Of a DNA stretch of 64,000 bases, positions 1-11,868 are shown piece by piece. A model generated the notes under the pieces. That model had not been told where the DNA came from. It ran no database searches and saw only the letters and a program-made list of their open reading frames with translations. Every line of letters starts with the position of its first letter. Positions within the stretch are counted from its first letter, which is position 1. The position numbers and the translations under genes were made by a program. This DNA is from Pogonophryne albipinna (taxonomy: Eukaryota; Chordata; Actinopteri; Perciformes; Artedidraconidae): positions 27,886,557-27,950,556 of the forward strand of contig CM053246.1 of the NCBI GenBank assembly GCA_028583405.1. The letters run 5' to 3'.

Positions 1-254
1 TTGAGGAATGTCCCCCCCCCCCCCCTCTTGCTGAGGGACAAAAGAGGCCGGCCTGTGTCGTGGCCTCGCTTGGAAGCAGCGGTGTGGAAGAAGAAAGAGG
101 CAAATGTTGATCGGATCTTTTCCTCACACCCATCACTGTTTTCACACATACAAACTCAAACTGAAACCCAACTGAAGCCACAGAGTTTTCAGTAAATAAG
201 TCCATCTCCGTTGGTAGCAGCAGTGGGGGGGGTTTCACAGTCACAGATACTTAC

Positions 255-359
255 TCATTTGTCGATCTCCGTAGCTGATGGCCTCGGCAAGGGGACTCCA
301 CCCCTGAGCGTTCTTCACCTTCACTGGTGCATTGTGGGCCAGCAGCAGGTGGGCACACT
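255..359 (-). CDS. ankrd13c: ankrd13c coding exon 3
   Basis: 105 nt between an acceptor (TTTTTACAG, plus positions 360-368) and donor GTAAGT (249-254). It encodes ECAHLLLAHNAP, then VKVKNAQGWSPLAEAISYGD and RQM, the second ankyrin unit, and ends after the first base of the next codon. No stops or indels are visible. Confidence 0.93.
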
Positions 360-3300
360 CTGTAAAAAGGACAGAGGTTCAGATAGGTAAGTATTTACTC
401 AAATCACAACTTATTTTATTGATTGCTTTTACTAAAGGTGTCACAGGACAGACACAAACATACAATATGAAAAAGACCAGCAGAAAAAAAAACACAAGGG
501 AGAAAAGAGAGATATCTTTACATGGAATTAAAGGATTGGAAATAAAACTATGTTAATTTGTCACCCATATTTGCATGTAAACAACACAGCAAACAAAGTG
601 GAGTTTGTCCTCTGCATTTAAACCATCCTAGAACGAGGTTACCCAGCAGGTGAACTGAGACCTCTCAAAGGTATTTTTCTTTTGTATAAACAGAGCTTTG
701 ACTTGTGTATTAAACATGAAAATGAAGCACTTTAAAGTAAAAAAGTTTAGTTTGAATGATTACAATTCTCACTATAAATGCAAGAGCGAGAACAAGGTTA
801 ACAGAATTAATTTATACCCACAGCGAGGAAGCTTTAAAAGGGGGTTCAGCCGAGAGACGTAGCCTTAGTGGTGAACCTTATTTGACTAGCAGTTTGATTT
901 TTGAATGCTGCTTTCTGCTTGAAAGGAAGCAATGGAACCATCATATAAGGCAATAAAAAGAGAGGTGATAAAAGTATAAAGAGATTCCTCCCCAGTGAAA
1001 AATCCAGCCCCAATGAAAGCAAAACAAGACTCTGAACCTAATTATAAACGGTGTCTCACAGGTACCAGGAAATTGGTTTCCTTTTAACTAGAGACAGAAA
1101 AACACAGAGATTCAAATAGGACAGAAGAAAAAGGTTTGATATTACGCAAAGCTTAAGAAAGAACGCTATAATGACTTTCCTCATTCGTTTTTTCGGTCTT
1201 AGTGCTACTCACCCACAATGCAGGAATACAAAACGTTAAGAGATAGTAGAAAGAAAAGGTGTAGTTTAGGGATGTCCCAATACCAGAACATAACAGTGGA
1301 ATTACATGATTGTAGGTACCCAATTTGTTATCACAGTAAAAAAACTATTTATAAAACAAACATTTGCTTAGAAAAAATAAATTAAAAGAATTGTATAAAT
1401 GGTAAATGGACTGTACTTATATAGCGCTTTATCAGGTGTCTTAAACCCCTCAAAACGCTTTACATACTACGAGTCGTTCACACCTCATTCATGCAGGGCA
1501 GTGCCACTTGCTCTATGGAAGATAATATTCACACACATTCACATGCCATCGGGAGCAACTCAATGTTAAGTATCTTGCCCAATGATATATCGACATGTTA
1601 ACTGCAAGGACCGGAATCGAACCCACAACCTTCTGGTTGAAAGACGACGACCGCACTCTCTCGCAGCCACAGTCACCCGTAAATATGATTACATTTGAAC
1701 ACATCACGATAATATTGTAATTTACCTTCACCCTTGCCTATACCGATTTCTACTGAATCATAATGGAACTCAATTAAACCGTGCTCCGGCATGGATTTGT
1801 TGTTTCTGTAGCATTATCAGTGAAAAACAGGGTAGGTTAAAGGTCATTTTAATTAATTACATTTGGACTTTGGCACTCGGTACTTAAATATTGGTGGTCG
1901 TGATTGTTGCTCAGGGCAAGTATATTTCAAAACAAAAATGGTACGGTGAGAATAAGTCTAATTTGAAACTGCCCAAACACTCCTCATTTCCTATTAGTTG
2001 CATCTCTTCGTCACCTATAATGTTGCCATGGTGACACATTTAATTCATAATCAGAGCCCAAGCAACTCATTTTAACTCCGCCTCAACACTGTGCTCTAAT
2101 ATTGAGTCCAGCACGAATCTTAAGACAAACCAGCTGAGAAAACGAAATTAACTCTACTTTTAAGGCTTAAATCTTTCTTTGTGTGTTCCCTGTTCCTGAT
2201 CACATGCTTCCATTTGATCTGATCACACTTGTATCACTTTGCAGTATATATGAGTTGAAAATGTTGCCTGACTGCATGTTCACATCTTTGTGATACACAT
2301 TTTCTGTAGCATAAATCATCCTGCTTTGATAGAAGGGCAGATTGTGTGTAGGATTGAGATGTCAGCTGACCCATTAACCAGAGAGCCATATGGGAACTAC
2401 AGTTATACAAGACTGAACATCCCTCTTTAGAGTCCATAATGCTGTAAAATTAGGAATTATTCTCAGGAATCAAATGTCAAACTTCCCCTGGCACTGTGCA
2501 GAGTCACCCTCAGAGCTGTGCCTGAATTCCAACAATGGGAAAACAGCCAAAGAGCCTCATCCCTCTCTCCATAGCGAGATCAGCAGTAAGTGCAAAATCC
2601 CTTCTCTCTCTGGGCAGCCTGTCAACAAACTGCAGCAAGCCAAAAACCAAAGCCTGTTGTTCCGGCTCTGCCGTCATTTTTGTCGTGACATCATTCATTA
2701 TAGTGTTGGCGTCTGTGTGGCTCTGTCTCAGCGCTGGGCAGGAGCTGTCACAGTCACAGGCCTGTGAGCAGCAAACCAGTGAAATGCAAAGCAGAGGCTG
2801 AATACTAACAGTCTGCTGCTGAGTGGCTATGGACTCGCTCTCGATAGGGCAGGAGCTTGATGCAGAAACTCTCAATACAGCCCTTCTTTCATTTCAATCC
2901 TTTGAATCACCCATATTAGTCATGCAAACAAATTCAAACTGGTAACTTCCTTCATGTTCAGACTTGTATCTCTGCTTCACATTAGCACGAAAGCCGACGT
3001 AGTGGCGTACAGTGCCAATTGGGTGGCCAAGACTACAACTAAAAATCGTCTACCTTTTGAAAAGAGAGCACAACACATAACATTCTAAAATAACAGATCA
3101 CACTCTGAGCTACATACTCACAATGTTTAATTAATGAAAAGAGGCCAGGGTCTCATGCATTCTTTATGACAGGGAAGAATACATTTTGAAACGCTCTTAA
3201 TTAAACACATTCTCCACACAACATAAGAAAAGAGGAGTGTGGCAATCCCACAAGTGCATTTACATGAAAATAAAAAGGCGTGTTGTGACAGGACCCAAAG

Positions 3301-6300
3301 CACTTAAGTCTATATTCTTTAATGAAGCAATTATCAGCAACACCATAGCTCTAATGTGCAGCTTGCTTCCATGTGCGAGCATGGCAAAGAACATCTAAAC
3401 GAACAAAGACAGGCCAATGGGAAGTTATTGTGTTCGTACCAGGAGAGCAGCTCAGGCTCAAAGACTTGGCTTATGACGAGTCGAAATCTGTTGTCTTATC
3501 AACTTCTGTCTAATTCTGCTTCACAAAATCTGCACGTTGAACTCTTTCCAGGTCTCAGCACTTTAGAAAGATTGACTAATATCAACTATATGGCGTGCTT
3601 TAGTAAAAAATAAGCCGAGTTAGCACTGGAAAGGGTTGATGTAACTGCAAAGTGCCTCACAAAGAGCTTTACATCAGCAAACAGAAAAGCAGACCTATGT
3701 GTTTATGCATTAGTCTGGTCCGTGCTCGGTTTAGGAACAGCTGATAACAGAAGTTGATGTCGGGAAAATACAGGCAGCAGAGTGCACGAGCGTTTGCATT
3801 CTGACGTAGGCCAGCATTCCCTCTGGCCTTTCACCTATATATCACCCTGCTAAAACCAATGATTGTGCAATAATAACGACTAGCAGATATACATTATACA
3901 AGTGTAATGTGTCCTAAGCTGCTGACCTGCTAGCTTCTGTTCTCGCGTCATGCTTTCAGGTACAAGCAGTGGACTCTTTGGCTTTGAGGATTAACTAATA
4001 TAGCCAAATATATTTCAACTGGAGTTAGGGCTGTACGATATATGATTTCAGCATTGTGTGCATACGCTATAGTAGCATAGCAGGACTTGATGCAAGAGGA
4101 AAACTTGCACAGTTCTAATTTGAATGATTTACAAGAGAAGTCAGTCTGATAACAAATCATTCGGAGTGGTTTCGGGTCCTTCATGCAACCAATCACAATC
4201 ATTCTTGATCAATTGATCCAACAACACAAGCAGGCCTCTTTAGTCATCTGTCACATTCTGAAATGAGCAGGAGAACAAACAACGATTTGATTGCAAAAAC
4301 ATGTTTGAAGTCATCTGTTGAAAATTCCTATATTCTGCTCTCAGCATCATACAATACAGTTATGACATAATATTACGTAAATGTGGTTATTTTGAGTTGG
4401 TTTTATTTGTTATGATAGGAAGCTGGGAAATACTAATCAAACAGCAGTTCATTAATTTGAATGGAATCGAAAGAGCTGCCTTGATACATTAACATGCAGC
4501 CTATAACTCAAAGCAATGGGTTTCTGTCCGACTCAATACCCAGTCATGAGGTATTGATAAGGGAAGCCTCCCTGTGGGTTACTGGGTTGATTGAATGTGC
4601 AGTAGCTGGGTGGAAGTCCGGCTCGATTCACAAAGAACTCTAACAGAGAAATGAGGGAGGCAGAGCAGGATGGAGAAATAAAGTGCTAATCTAATGCTTC
4701 ACTACGTGCGGTGGCTACAGATTGGGCACTTGTCAAGAGGCTCTGTGGGCTTTTACAGCCCCCACCATCACCACCCATTCTTGTCCAGGCTGAGTACATT
4801 TATAAAATGGCTTTTCTGCCCACCTCGGCATCGATCGCACACTTATAGAGCGCATCAAACAGCAGTTGAAGAATCACATTGCTGCAGGCTCTAAAGAAAA
4901 AGTGACACTGTATAACATCACCAATGTTGTTGGTTTTCCCAGAAGTAAAACGAGTGTAAATGTATAATGAGCCTCTAATATCCTCTCTTGATTCAACGGG
5001 CTGCTCTTTTTTTAAGTGATGACCCGATAAAATGTTACTAAGTGCCAACTCAGAGGAAGACTAACCCTGCCAGACTGGCAATTTAGCTCCACACACTCAC
5101 TAGGTTGTTATCTTGTGTCTTTGAAACACATTTAAAATATCTAGAGATGTTATCTGGCCCTGCAAACATATAGTACAACCTCGGGACAAAAGGAAAACAG
5201 ATTCTGTCCTTTGATGGCACCAAACAGGAAACAGGAGGAAGCTGTGTTAATCGTATTATTTTGACAGTTGAGTCATATTAAAGAAATATGTTTCGAGTAC
5301 TCTAAGTTTCTTTCTTCAGTTTTTTAGTGTGGCTACAAAATTGTACCTTATTGTTCTAAATGTTATGTTATCAATTATGAGAGAGAGTTGATGAAGATAC
5401 TGTAGTATATTATACGAAATAAAGTACATGTGCACACTGCTGTTTGGTTCTTTCTCATTGTTGTTTCAGTTACCAATGACAGAATCATGCCAACTAAATG
5501 TATTATGCTCAGTTTTTTTATTTAACTAAGAAGCTGTGCAATAGGAAAAGGTCAAATGTAAGAGTCTATGCACTTCTGTCATTTGCAGTCTGGTGAATAA
5601 TAAACACACAGCATACACAAAGAGAGCCGTGTCCTGTCCATCCCAACAGACCAGCCACACCCAGACTATGATCTCATGCTGTAGCCTTCAGCCTGTCTGG
5701 TCCGAGCATCCCTAGAGGACAGGCTAGCAGCTCAGGCAAGAGATAGGCAACCTCATTAGCTAAATCAAATCCATGGCCTCCCATCCGCCACTAGACTTTA
5801 GCAATCCACTGTCTGGATTACCGATAGGCAGAGACAGGGACTTCACTCTGTCCACAGGATTGACATTTCCGAATGCGAAATCATTTGAAACCCTTGCTAC
5901 AATGACAGACACGAAACAATTGGGAACATGAACTACGAGTAACCCTATGCTTGAAATGTTCCCTGAGAACCTGCTGCAGAAGAGGGGGGGGGATTCATTT
6001 TTCAATAGCATGTTCGGAAGTCTCCTTGAAATGCATTAATATTTTAAGCACATGCTTTCAGTCCAGCCAATTCAGCTAAGAAAAGAATCAGGTAAACACT
6101 TCTACAAGGCCTTGATACATCGTGACATATTTATCTTATACACAAAACTGATTTTTCTTCTAGGACTTGTTACATAAATAAACCACTTTTATTTGCTTTT
6201 GGGAAAATGCACAGAGCTGAGACATCTGAGGTAAACACCTTTTGTGACATCTTTTTCACAACTGATATAAAATCAACTAGACACTATGATAATAACTAAG

Positions 6301-9300
6301 TAACGTCTGATGCACAGAAGATAGCATCAAAGTATTAAGGAGGGCAAATAATATGGAAGTTGAAAATGACACCTCCTATGTAAACTAATTACCCCCTTTG
6401 CCAGCCTCAAACTATTAGTCTTTGAGCCAGTGGTGGCACATCAATCAGAACAAGAGACTTTAGCCACTGAGAGGATCAGATTTCTTGCTCTGTAATCATT
6501 ATCTAATCCCATTCATAGGTTATTTCTCTATAAATGTATGAAATTTAATATTTGTTGTTCAATTCTGTTTTTGACACAATCTTTGTATACATCCATGAGC
6601 ATCTTGCCATCTGGGATTCTTTGTGTTGATCTGTGAGAAATGTCAGGTGGTGATTAGTCAGACAAATGCACACACAAAGCAGGGCAAACAAACTGAAACA
6701 CACAAATACACAGAAACAAAAACAAGACGACACACAGACCTGCAGAGCGACCAAATTAGAACGCCAGAGACAAACAAGAATAAACCATATGGTGGTGCAT
6801 CTTTAAGCATTACTCACCTTTGTGCCCCATCATGACGGCAAGATGCAACGGTGTGTTTCCTGAAGAAGAAAAAAAAAGATGTTTTTTTTGTCTGCATTGA
6901 TAATAACAATAAGAGACGAGTTTCAGTGATAAACCCTGTGCCTCTAGTCAGTGTCAGCCTGGATTAGATGTTTAAATTAGGAGGCAGAATCCACTAAATT
7001 CCAAATGACATGGTACGTGTATGCCTATTGTGCGTTCTCCCACCATGACAAGCAATAGTATAGTCCATTAACCGGCCATACCCTTGAAATATGATGCATT
7101 TAACAGTCAGGGACATGGCTTGTTAAAATAAATAAAGTCACTAAATGCTACTGGTTGCACAATACAAATGCATTTGGGTACATTTGAGTGAGGTGTGGAA
7201 AAGCCCAGGGGCCTCATTTATAACGCCGTGCGTAGGATTCACGTGGGAAGGTTGCTTACGTAGTAGAAATCCAACAAATAGGTACAGAAATGTTCCGACA
7301 TTTTCCGATTCACCAAACATTGCGTACCGGCGAGGAAAGTGCGTACAGCACTTCCTACGCCGGTTTCCCTTTATAAATCACAACCGACTCGAAATGCGGT
7401 GCAGCTTTTGCGGGCTTCACGTAACGCCCATATTTTCCTATAAATAGTCAAAGAAACGCCCATTCATTCATTCTGACTGACTTTATGAAGAAGATCGCAG
7501 GAAATGACGACAGAACAGCTAAAAAAGACTTCTCACACCGTGTCAGATTTTGGTTATTTTGGGGAGGTCGAGATAAATCATATTGTTTGGTGGATGCCGT
7601 TTGAACCAGAGTAACAGCATGGAGGTCGGATCGTCACCAAAATAAATAAATAAGTGGTCCGAAAAAGGTTCATGACAAAAAAAATACACATAGCCTTCCT
7701 CAGGCAGTGTGTTTGTACCGGGGACAGGAGACACCTCCTTGATGAGAGACTGTAAGAAATGATCGGGGAATCCCTCCGGAGTGGAGTCATGACGACTGGA
7801 TCTGAATTATGTTTTCGTATTTGGTGGTTTGTGTCCCAGCTGTCGATCAGCTGTGCGCAGCGTCTCCACTGCAGCAACTCTATATCCACCAGTTAAAGGA
7901 AATACAACTAATGTGTTGTGTTATATTAGCTGTACAATTGACCACATATGGTGTTCTTAGTTTCCATACCTCCTGTGTTTACAAGCGACTTATCAAGTCT
8001 TAGCAAACGGCATAAAACATGTTTAAACATGGTAGTATATAAAACCATGCTCGTACAACCTAGAAATGCAAAACCGCATCATTTATGAGAAAACATTTCA
8101 TAACATTAACACAACATATTCGAGGTGGTTTTAAATAACATATCCGTATTTATTTCTCCAAGTTATGTTTTTGTGTGCACTGAGGAGTCTCAAACAGGCG
8201 TTTGTTTAATCATTTTAAGATCAGCTTTAATCAATGTTTGAAAATGAATTTTTCATATGATAAATGAGAGGTAACATTTTGTTTATGGTATTATTTCCAC
8301 ATATTTCTCTCCATTCTTCCTTCTGCCAACGGTGTCGCAGTTTCTCGTCCCTCCCGTTTTTGTGCTTAGTGCGTACGCATGGGTTAGAGTTTGCGTGGAG
8401 GACCGCACGTTTTCCCGTCAAGTTAGTATTTTATAAATCGCAAACATTGCGTAAAACTGGCGTACGCCATTTTTTTTTGCGTATATCCCTTTATAAATGA
8501 GGACCCAGATGTTTTCCCTGTTATCTGAAATGTGCCTCATAAGCGTTGGAGAATCCCTTATGAGGAAGCCAAACTGCCCGCTCAGCTCCTCCAGGCTTCT
8601 CTCTTCCAGGAGAAAACGGTGAGAAAGCATCAGGGCCTGACGGTAAGAGCCCTGATGTGTGTAAAAATACAACCTAGGGATCAGCTAGCAGTCCCACCGG
8701 ATAATGTTGTAATAAACAGTATGGAGCCGGTGAATTCAATTAAATGTGTACTAGCAAATGTGCCTTCCAAGAATCCATATGCTGGTTAATCTACATACAA
8801 TTCAGATGGTGCTGTCATGACTGGCACTATCTTTTAGAAAAAGTAATAAATGTTAGTTACAGCCTATTACACTGGACATCTCAGAACACCTGAGCATACA
8901 AGTACAAGTGCAGGTTCAGTAAGTAAATGTTTTTGTGATGTGGATGAATTGACAATTAAACATAGATTCAACTTGCTATTTGTGTGGCTAATAATGTGAA
9001 TAATGAAATCTTTAATAAAACTGTCCTTGTGTGATGGACATGCTTTAGCCTGTATCCTGTGGAGGCTAAACTAATGTGCATGTATACACACAAAATGCTG
9101 CTACTGAATCATATAAACCCTCAACAAAAGGCTCAAGTTCCAAAAGCACGCTTGGGCGAACTGTTTGACACCTTGTTGTGGTGCTCCACATCAAAGCTTT
9201 GAATTGAAGACAGAGCACATTCCACCATGACACTGAGCACAAGCTGCCCTACAGGCCATCCTTTATCTCTGGACATGAACCGGAACTAAACAATCTCGTC

Positions 9301-10149
9301 CCTTTGTTAGTTCAGGGATGGTTTCTCTGGAAAGTGTGGCGTTATCTGAGCAGACTTTGTCCTGCAGAAGAGGTACCATCAGTCTGGGAAAAGTCTTACA
9401 AACAAGCTCTAAATAAACAAAATGGCTATGGACCAACTTTCACATAAGCATTTAACCAAATACGTTAAATCTGAGAGACTTTTGTGGCTAGCTGTAGTTA
9501 CTAAGGAATATCAGTGATTTAGGTGGGAGGAGAGCAAACAATCATTCTTACACACGTTTCTACTCTGTAGACTTGTGGGCAATGGGCTGGAGGAAACAAA
9601 AAGTGGAGGAATCAAAATATTCCTATATTTTGGCCTTGGTATGGAAAAGCCTCGCCTATTTGGTACTGCTAAGGACTGATGGCCTATTAGCGAACTAAAC
9701 ATACGCTTCACTGGACCTTACAATTGGGGGATCGTGTTTTAGGGCTGAGGGATAGGCAGCTGGTAGACTCACCATGGACGTCTTTCTGGGCGATATTCTG
9801 TGTCCGTATGAGTGAAGACAGGCGGCGGACATCTCCTTTAAACACACACTCATGCACCTGGGAAGTCCTGCCCCGTTCGGATGATGGGGTTCTTGTTGTT
9901 GTCATCGATGACATCGGATGTTGACAGTGTGTTGGTGTTAGCGTTAACCTGCGACTGTAGGTGCTGCTGCTGTGTGGATGAAGACTTGACTAACTTGTGA
10001 TTGCTGAAGATTTTACTCGCTTTGCTCTTGTTGTTCGTCTTGGAGGCGGTGAACGTCCCGGTTGCAGCCTCTTCGTCCGGTTCCAGTAAATCCTCGTCCT
10101 TGCTCGGCCTGTGGTCCTTGCGCAAGGAACGGATCTTCTCTCCGGTCAT
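255..10149 (-). CDS. ankrd13c: ankrd13c, ankyrin repeat domain 13C, 5' part (coding exons 1-3)
   Basis: Minus-strand gene whose exons are 9773-10149, 6818-6859 and 255-359. All junctions are GT..AG and all three exons end in phase 1, so frames join cleanly across both introns. The N-terminus starts MTGEKIRSLRKDHRPSKDED, as in vertebrate ANKRD13C. A low-complexity linker follows, then the ankyrin block (VHECVFKGDVRRLSSLIRT, GNTPLHLAVMMGHK, ECAHLLLAHNAP, GWSPLAEAISYGDRQM). The mammalian protein is described as an ER-associated factor influencing GPCR biogenesis; that is family knowledge. The remaining exons, including the conserved C-terminal region, lie left of the window. Oddity: exon 1 holds an apparent one-base frame break just before VHEC. 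Head-to-head with cth, as in human. Identification is firm; integrity of the reading frame is not. Confidence 0.93.
360..6817 (-). other. ankrd13c intron 2
   Basis: 6.46-kb intron. The only recognisable content is a tRNA-derived SINE-like copy at 1397-1680. The other open frames overlap on opposite strands, lack splice context and resemble no family I know. AT-rich, ordinary intronic sequence. Confidence 0.85.
1397..1680 (-). repeat. tRNA-derived SINE-like repeat
   Basis: Read on the minus strand from 1680, the head resembles a tRNA. There is an A-box-like TGGCTGCGAGAGAGTGCGG, an arm CTTTCAACCAGAAGG, and a B box GGTTCGATTCC (about 1612-1622). The tail ends in AGCGCTATATAAGTACAGTC and CATTTACCATTT near 1397. 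The arm resembles tRNA-Glu. Many teleost repeats share this tail; the family name is not assignable here. It lies within ankrd13c intron 2, same strand as the gene. Confidence 0.6.
6818..6859 (-). CDS. ankrd13c: ankrd13c coding exon 2
   Basis: 42-nt micro-exon encoding NTPLHLAVMMGHK, the TPLH helix core of the first ankyrin repeat. Acceptor is TTCTTCAG (6860-6867); donor is GTGAGT (6812-6817). The split Gly codon joins exon 1 (CATG) with its first two bases, and the split Glu codon joins exon 3, confirming both junctions. Confidence 0.93.
6860..9772 (-). other. ankrd13c intron 1
   Basis: 2.9-kb intron carrying one inverted-repeat element (7208-8506). Nothing else recognisable. Confidence 0.85.
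7208..8506. mobile_element. 1.3-kb TIR element, unclassified MITE
   Basis: The left end GGGGCCTCATTTATAA and the inverted right end GGGTCCTCATTTATAA form imperfect terminal repeats. Subterminal GCGTAC-type motifs recur on both sides (near 7322, 7340, 8370, 8461). No transposase domain is recognisable in the interior open frames, including a 103-codon minus-strand one. I could not find a convincing target duplication, so the superfamily is open (PIF/Harbinger-like is one possibility). Confidence 0.6.
9773..10149 (-). CDS. ankrd13c: ankrd13c coding exon 1, with frame break
   Basis: ATG at 10149-10147 with A at -3. Frame 1 runs 99 codons through a Gln/Ser/Asn-rich linker and stops at a TGA (9852-9850). 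The conserved block VHECVFKGDVRRLSSLIRTQ then continues in another frame from 9857 to the donor at 9771-9772 (CATG|GTGAGT). Exon length is 377 nt; 376 would restore the phase that exon 2 needs. Both sides look conserved, so one extra base lies somewhere between about 9857 and 9914. Sequence error, a true allele, or divergence in the linker are the alternatives. Confidence 0.88.
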
Positions 10150-10500
10150 TTTCTACACAGGGCACGGAGCTCACGGTGACCCTCCGGGCGAACTGATGCG
10201 ATCCGCCAGTTGGAGGGCTTTACTCAGGCACAGTAAACTGCACAACATGAAACACACTTAATCTCTACCGGACGGGCTAAAACGATAGTTTACTCGGACA
10301 AGTAGAGGCTAAAGTTGACCGGTTTACTATAAAAAAACAAACACTTCGCTCCCCTCCTATCGTTCAAAACTGACGCTGGTAGCTACAAAACATAAGCGCC
10401 TCCAGTTGAGTTGACTAGGACCGAAGATTCGGCTAATGTCTTCCGCCTCGTAGTATCGCGAGAGTTCAGGAAAGGTTACCAACGGTCACTAGCTTATTAT
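10150..10500 (-). promoter_or_regulatory. ankrd13c 5' UTR and promoter region
   Basis: More GC-rich than its flanks, lying directly upstream of the ankrd13c ATG. At 10454-10463 TATCGCGAGA matches the TCTCGCGAGA core-promoter element at nine of ten positions; that element is bound by BANP and typical of TATA-less housekeeping promoters. The start site itself cannot be read from the sequence. Confidence 0.55.
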
Positions 10501-11763
10501 ACCCAGCGCCAGCGCCTTATAGAGAGAATTAATTATTAATTAATTAATAATTCTTTTATATGGCTCTGATTACACCTAATAATAATACAGCTCTGGAAAA
10601 AAACAAGAGACGACTGCAAAATTATCAGTTTCTCTGGTTTTACTATTAATATGTAAGTAGAATGCTTTTTTTATTTTTATTTTATTCTATAAACTTCTGA
10701 CAATATTTATCTGTGTTGGAATTCATCAGACACAGGAAGGTAGAGATTATTATATTATATTAGGCTATAATTATTATCTAATTATCAATTATTATCTAAT
10801 TATATATTATGTAATTATATATTATATATTATAATTATATATATTATATAATTTTCGCCCGGAAGTGACGTAGATGTTACTCTCGTCTATATGCTAATTT
10901 CCCTACATTACCATAACAGAAATGTAGATAAAGACAGGTTATTATTTAGTTGACATATTGTATTTGTATAATATAGCAAAATGGCTATCCTAGTGTAAAT
11001 GTTTTTTTACTTATTGGGGAAAACCCAAAAATGTTACAACTGTCCCTGGTCTCCCTTACTTTATAAGAACAAATGATAATCATTATAATTTTAATATATT
11101 TTTCAATCAAAATTATAATAAAGATGCAAAAAAGATTCATGTTTGAGTCACTATGAAATTGCAATATCATCAGTGAAAAGTATAGCGTTTTTTGTATTTT
11201 AATGCATATCACATACACACACTTTGTTAGAATACAAATACAATACAATATTTTTGCTCTATTGATAACAATATCTTAAAGCAACGATTTGAAATGTTCA
11301 TGATTTAATTTAAAGTCTTTCCACTTGCCCTTATCAATGTAAGTTAGTCGTTTCATCACCAATAACATCCGAAAGTCAACCTAGTGTAATAGCCTAAAGA
11401 AGTCCAAAGTCTTGATTTAGGCTTAGAAAATATTAGTAAAAAGTACTCAGGATATATTCCACTTTCAGATCCTGTCGGGAAGCAGAGAAAGAGTCTTGAG
11501 ATTAAAATATTTTTTTCAAAAGCATTCTTGCCAAGACAATGATGTAGACATAAAAACAAAACACATAACAATTTAAATAAAAGAAATCAAGGCATTAAGA
11601 TTTACTACATTTCAACATTTTAAACCCAATTCAATGAGTGTTCTTATCTCACTTGTGCATGATTTAAGTAAGTGAACTCATACTTGGTTTCTATCTTGGT
11701 TGTACTTTTCAAGACACTGCAGTTTGGACTCATTGACACAGGTCTGGCTCATCCGCGAGGACA
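10501..11763. other. AT-rich intergenic spacer
   Basis: Low-complexity TTAATTAA and TATAT runs occur around 10530-10860. A CCGGAAGTGACGTAG stretch (ETS plus CRE half-site) lies at about 10859-10873. No gene or identifiable element. Confidence 0.6.
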
Positions 11764-11868
11764 GGGGCCCTTCTCACTTCTCTTATTTTTCATTTCCTCG
11801 CTCCTCGGTCTCGGTCTCACCGGAAGTTGATTTGTCTGCGCCATCTTGAGTAGCGTCCCAATGGCCTT

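Noticed and set aside
1600..1680. Functional tRNA gene
   Set aside because: A and B box-like sequences are present, but the cloverleaf is imperfect and it continues into a dispersed repeat tail, so a SINE head fits better.
2510..2875. 121-codon minus-strand frame in ankrd13c intron 2
   Set aside because: It overlaps two plus-strand frames of similar length and has no known domain or splice support.
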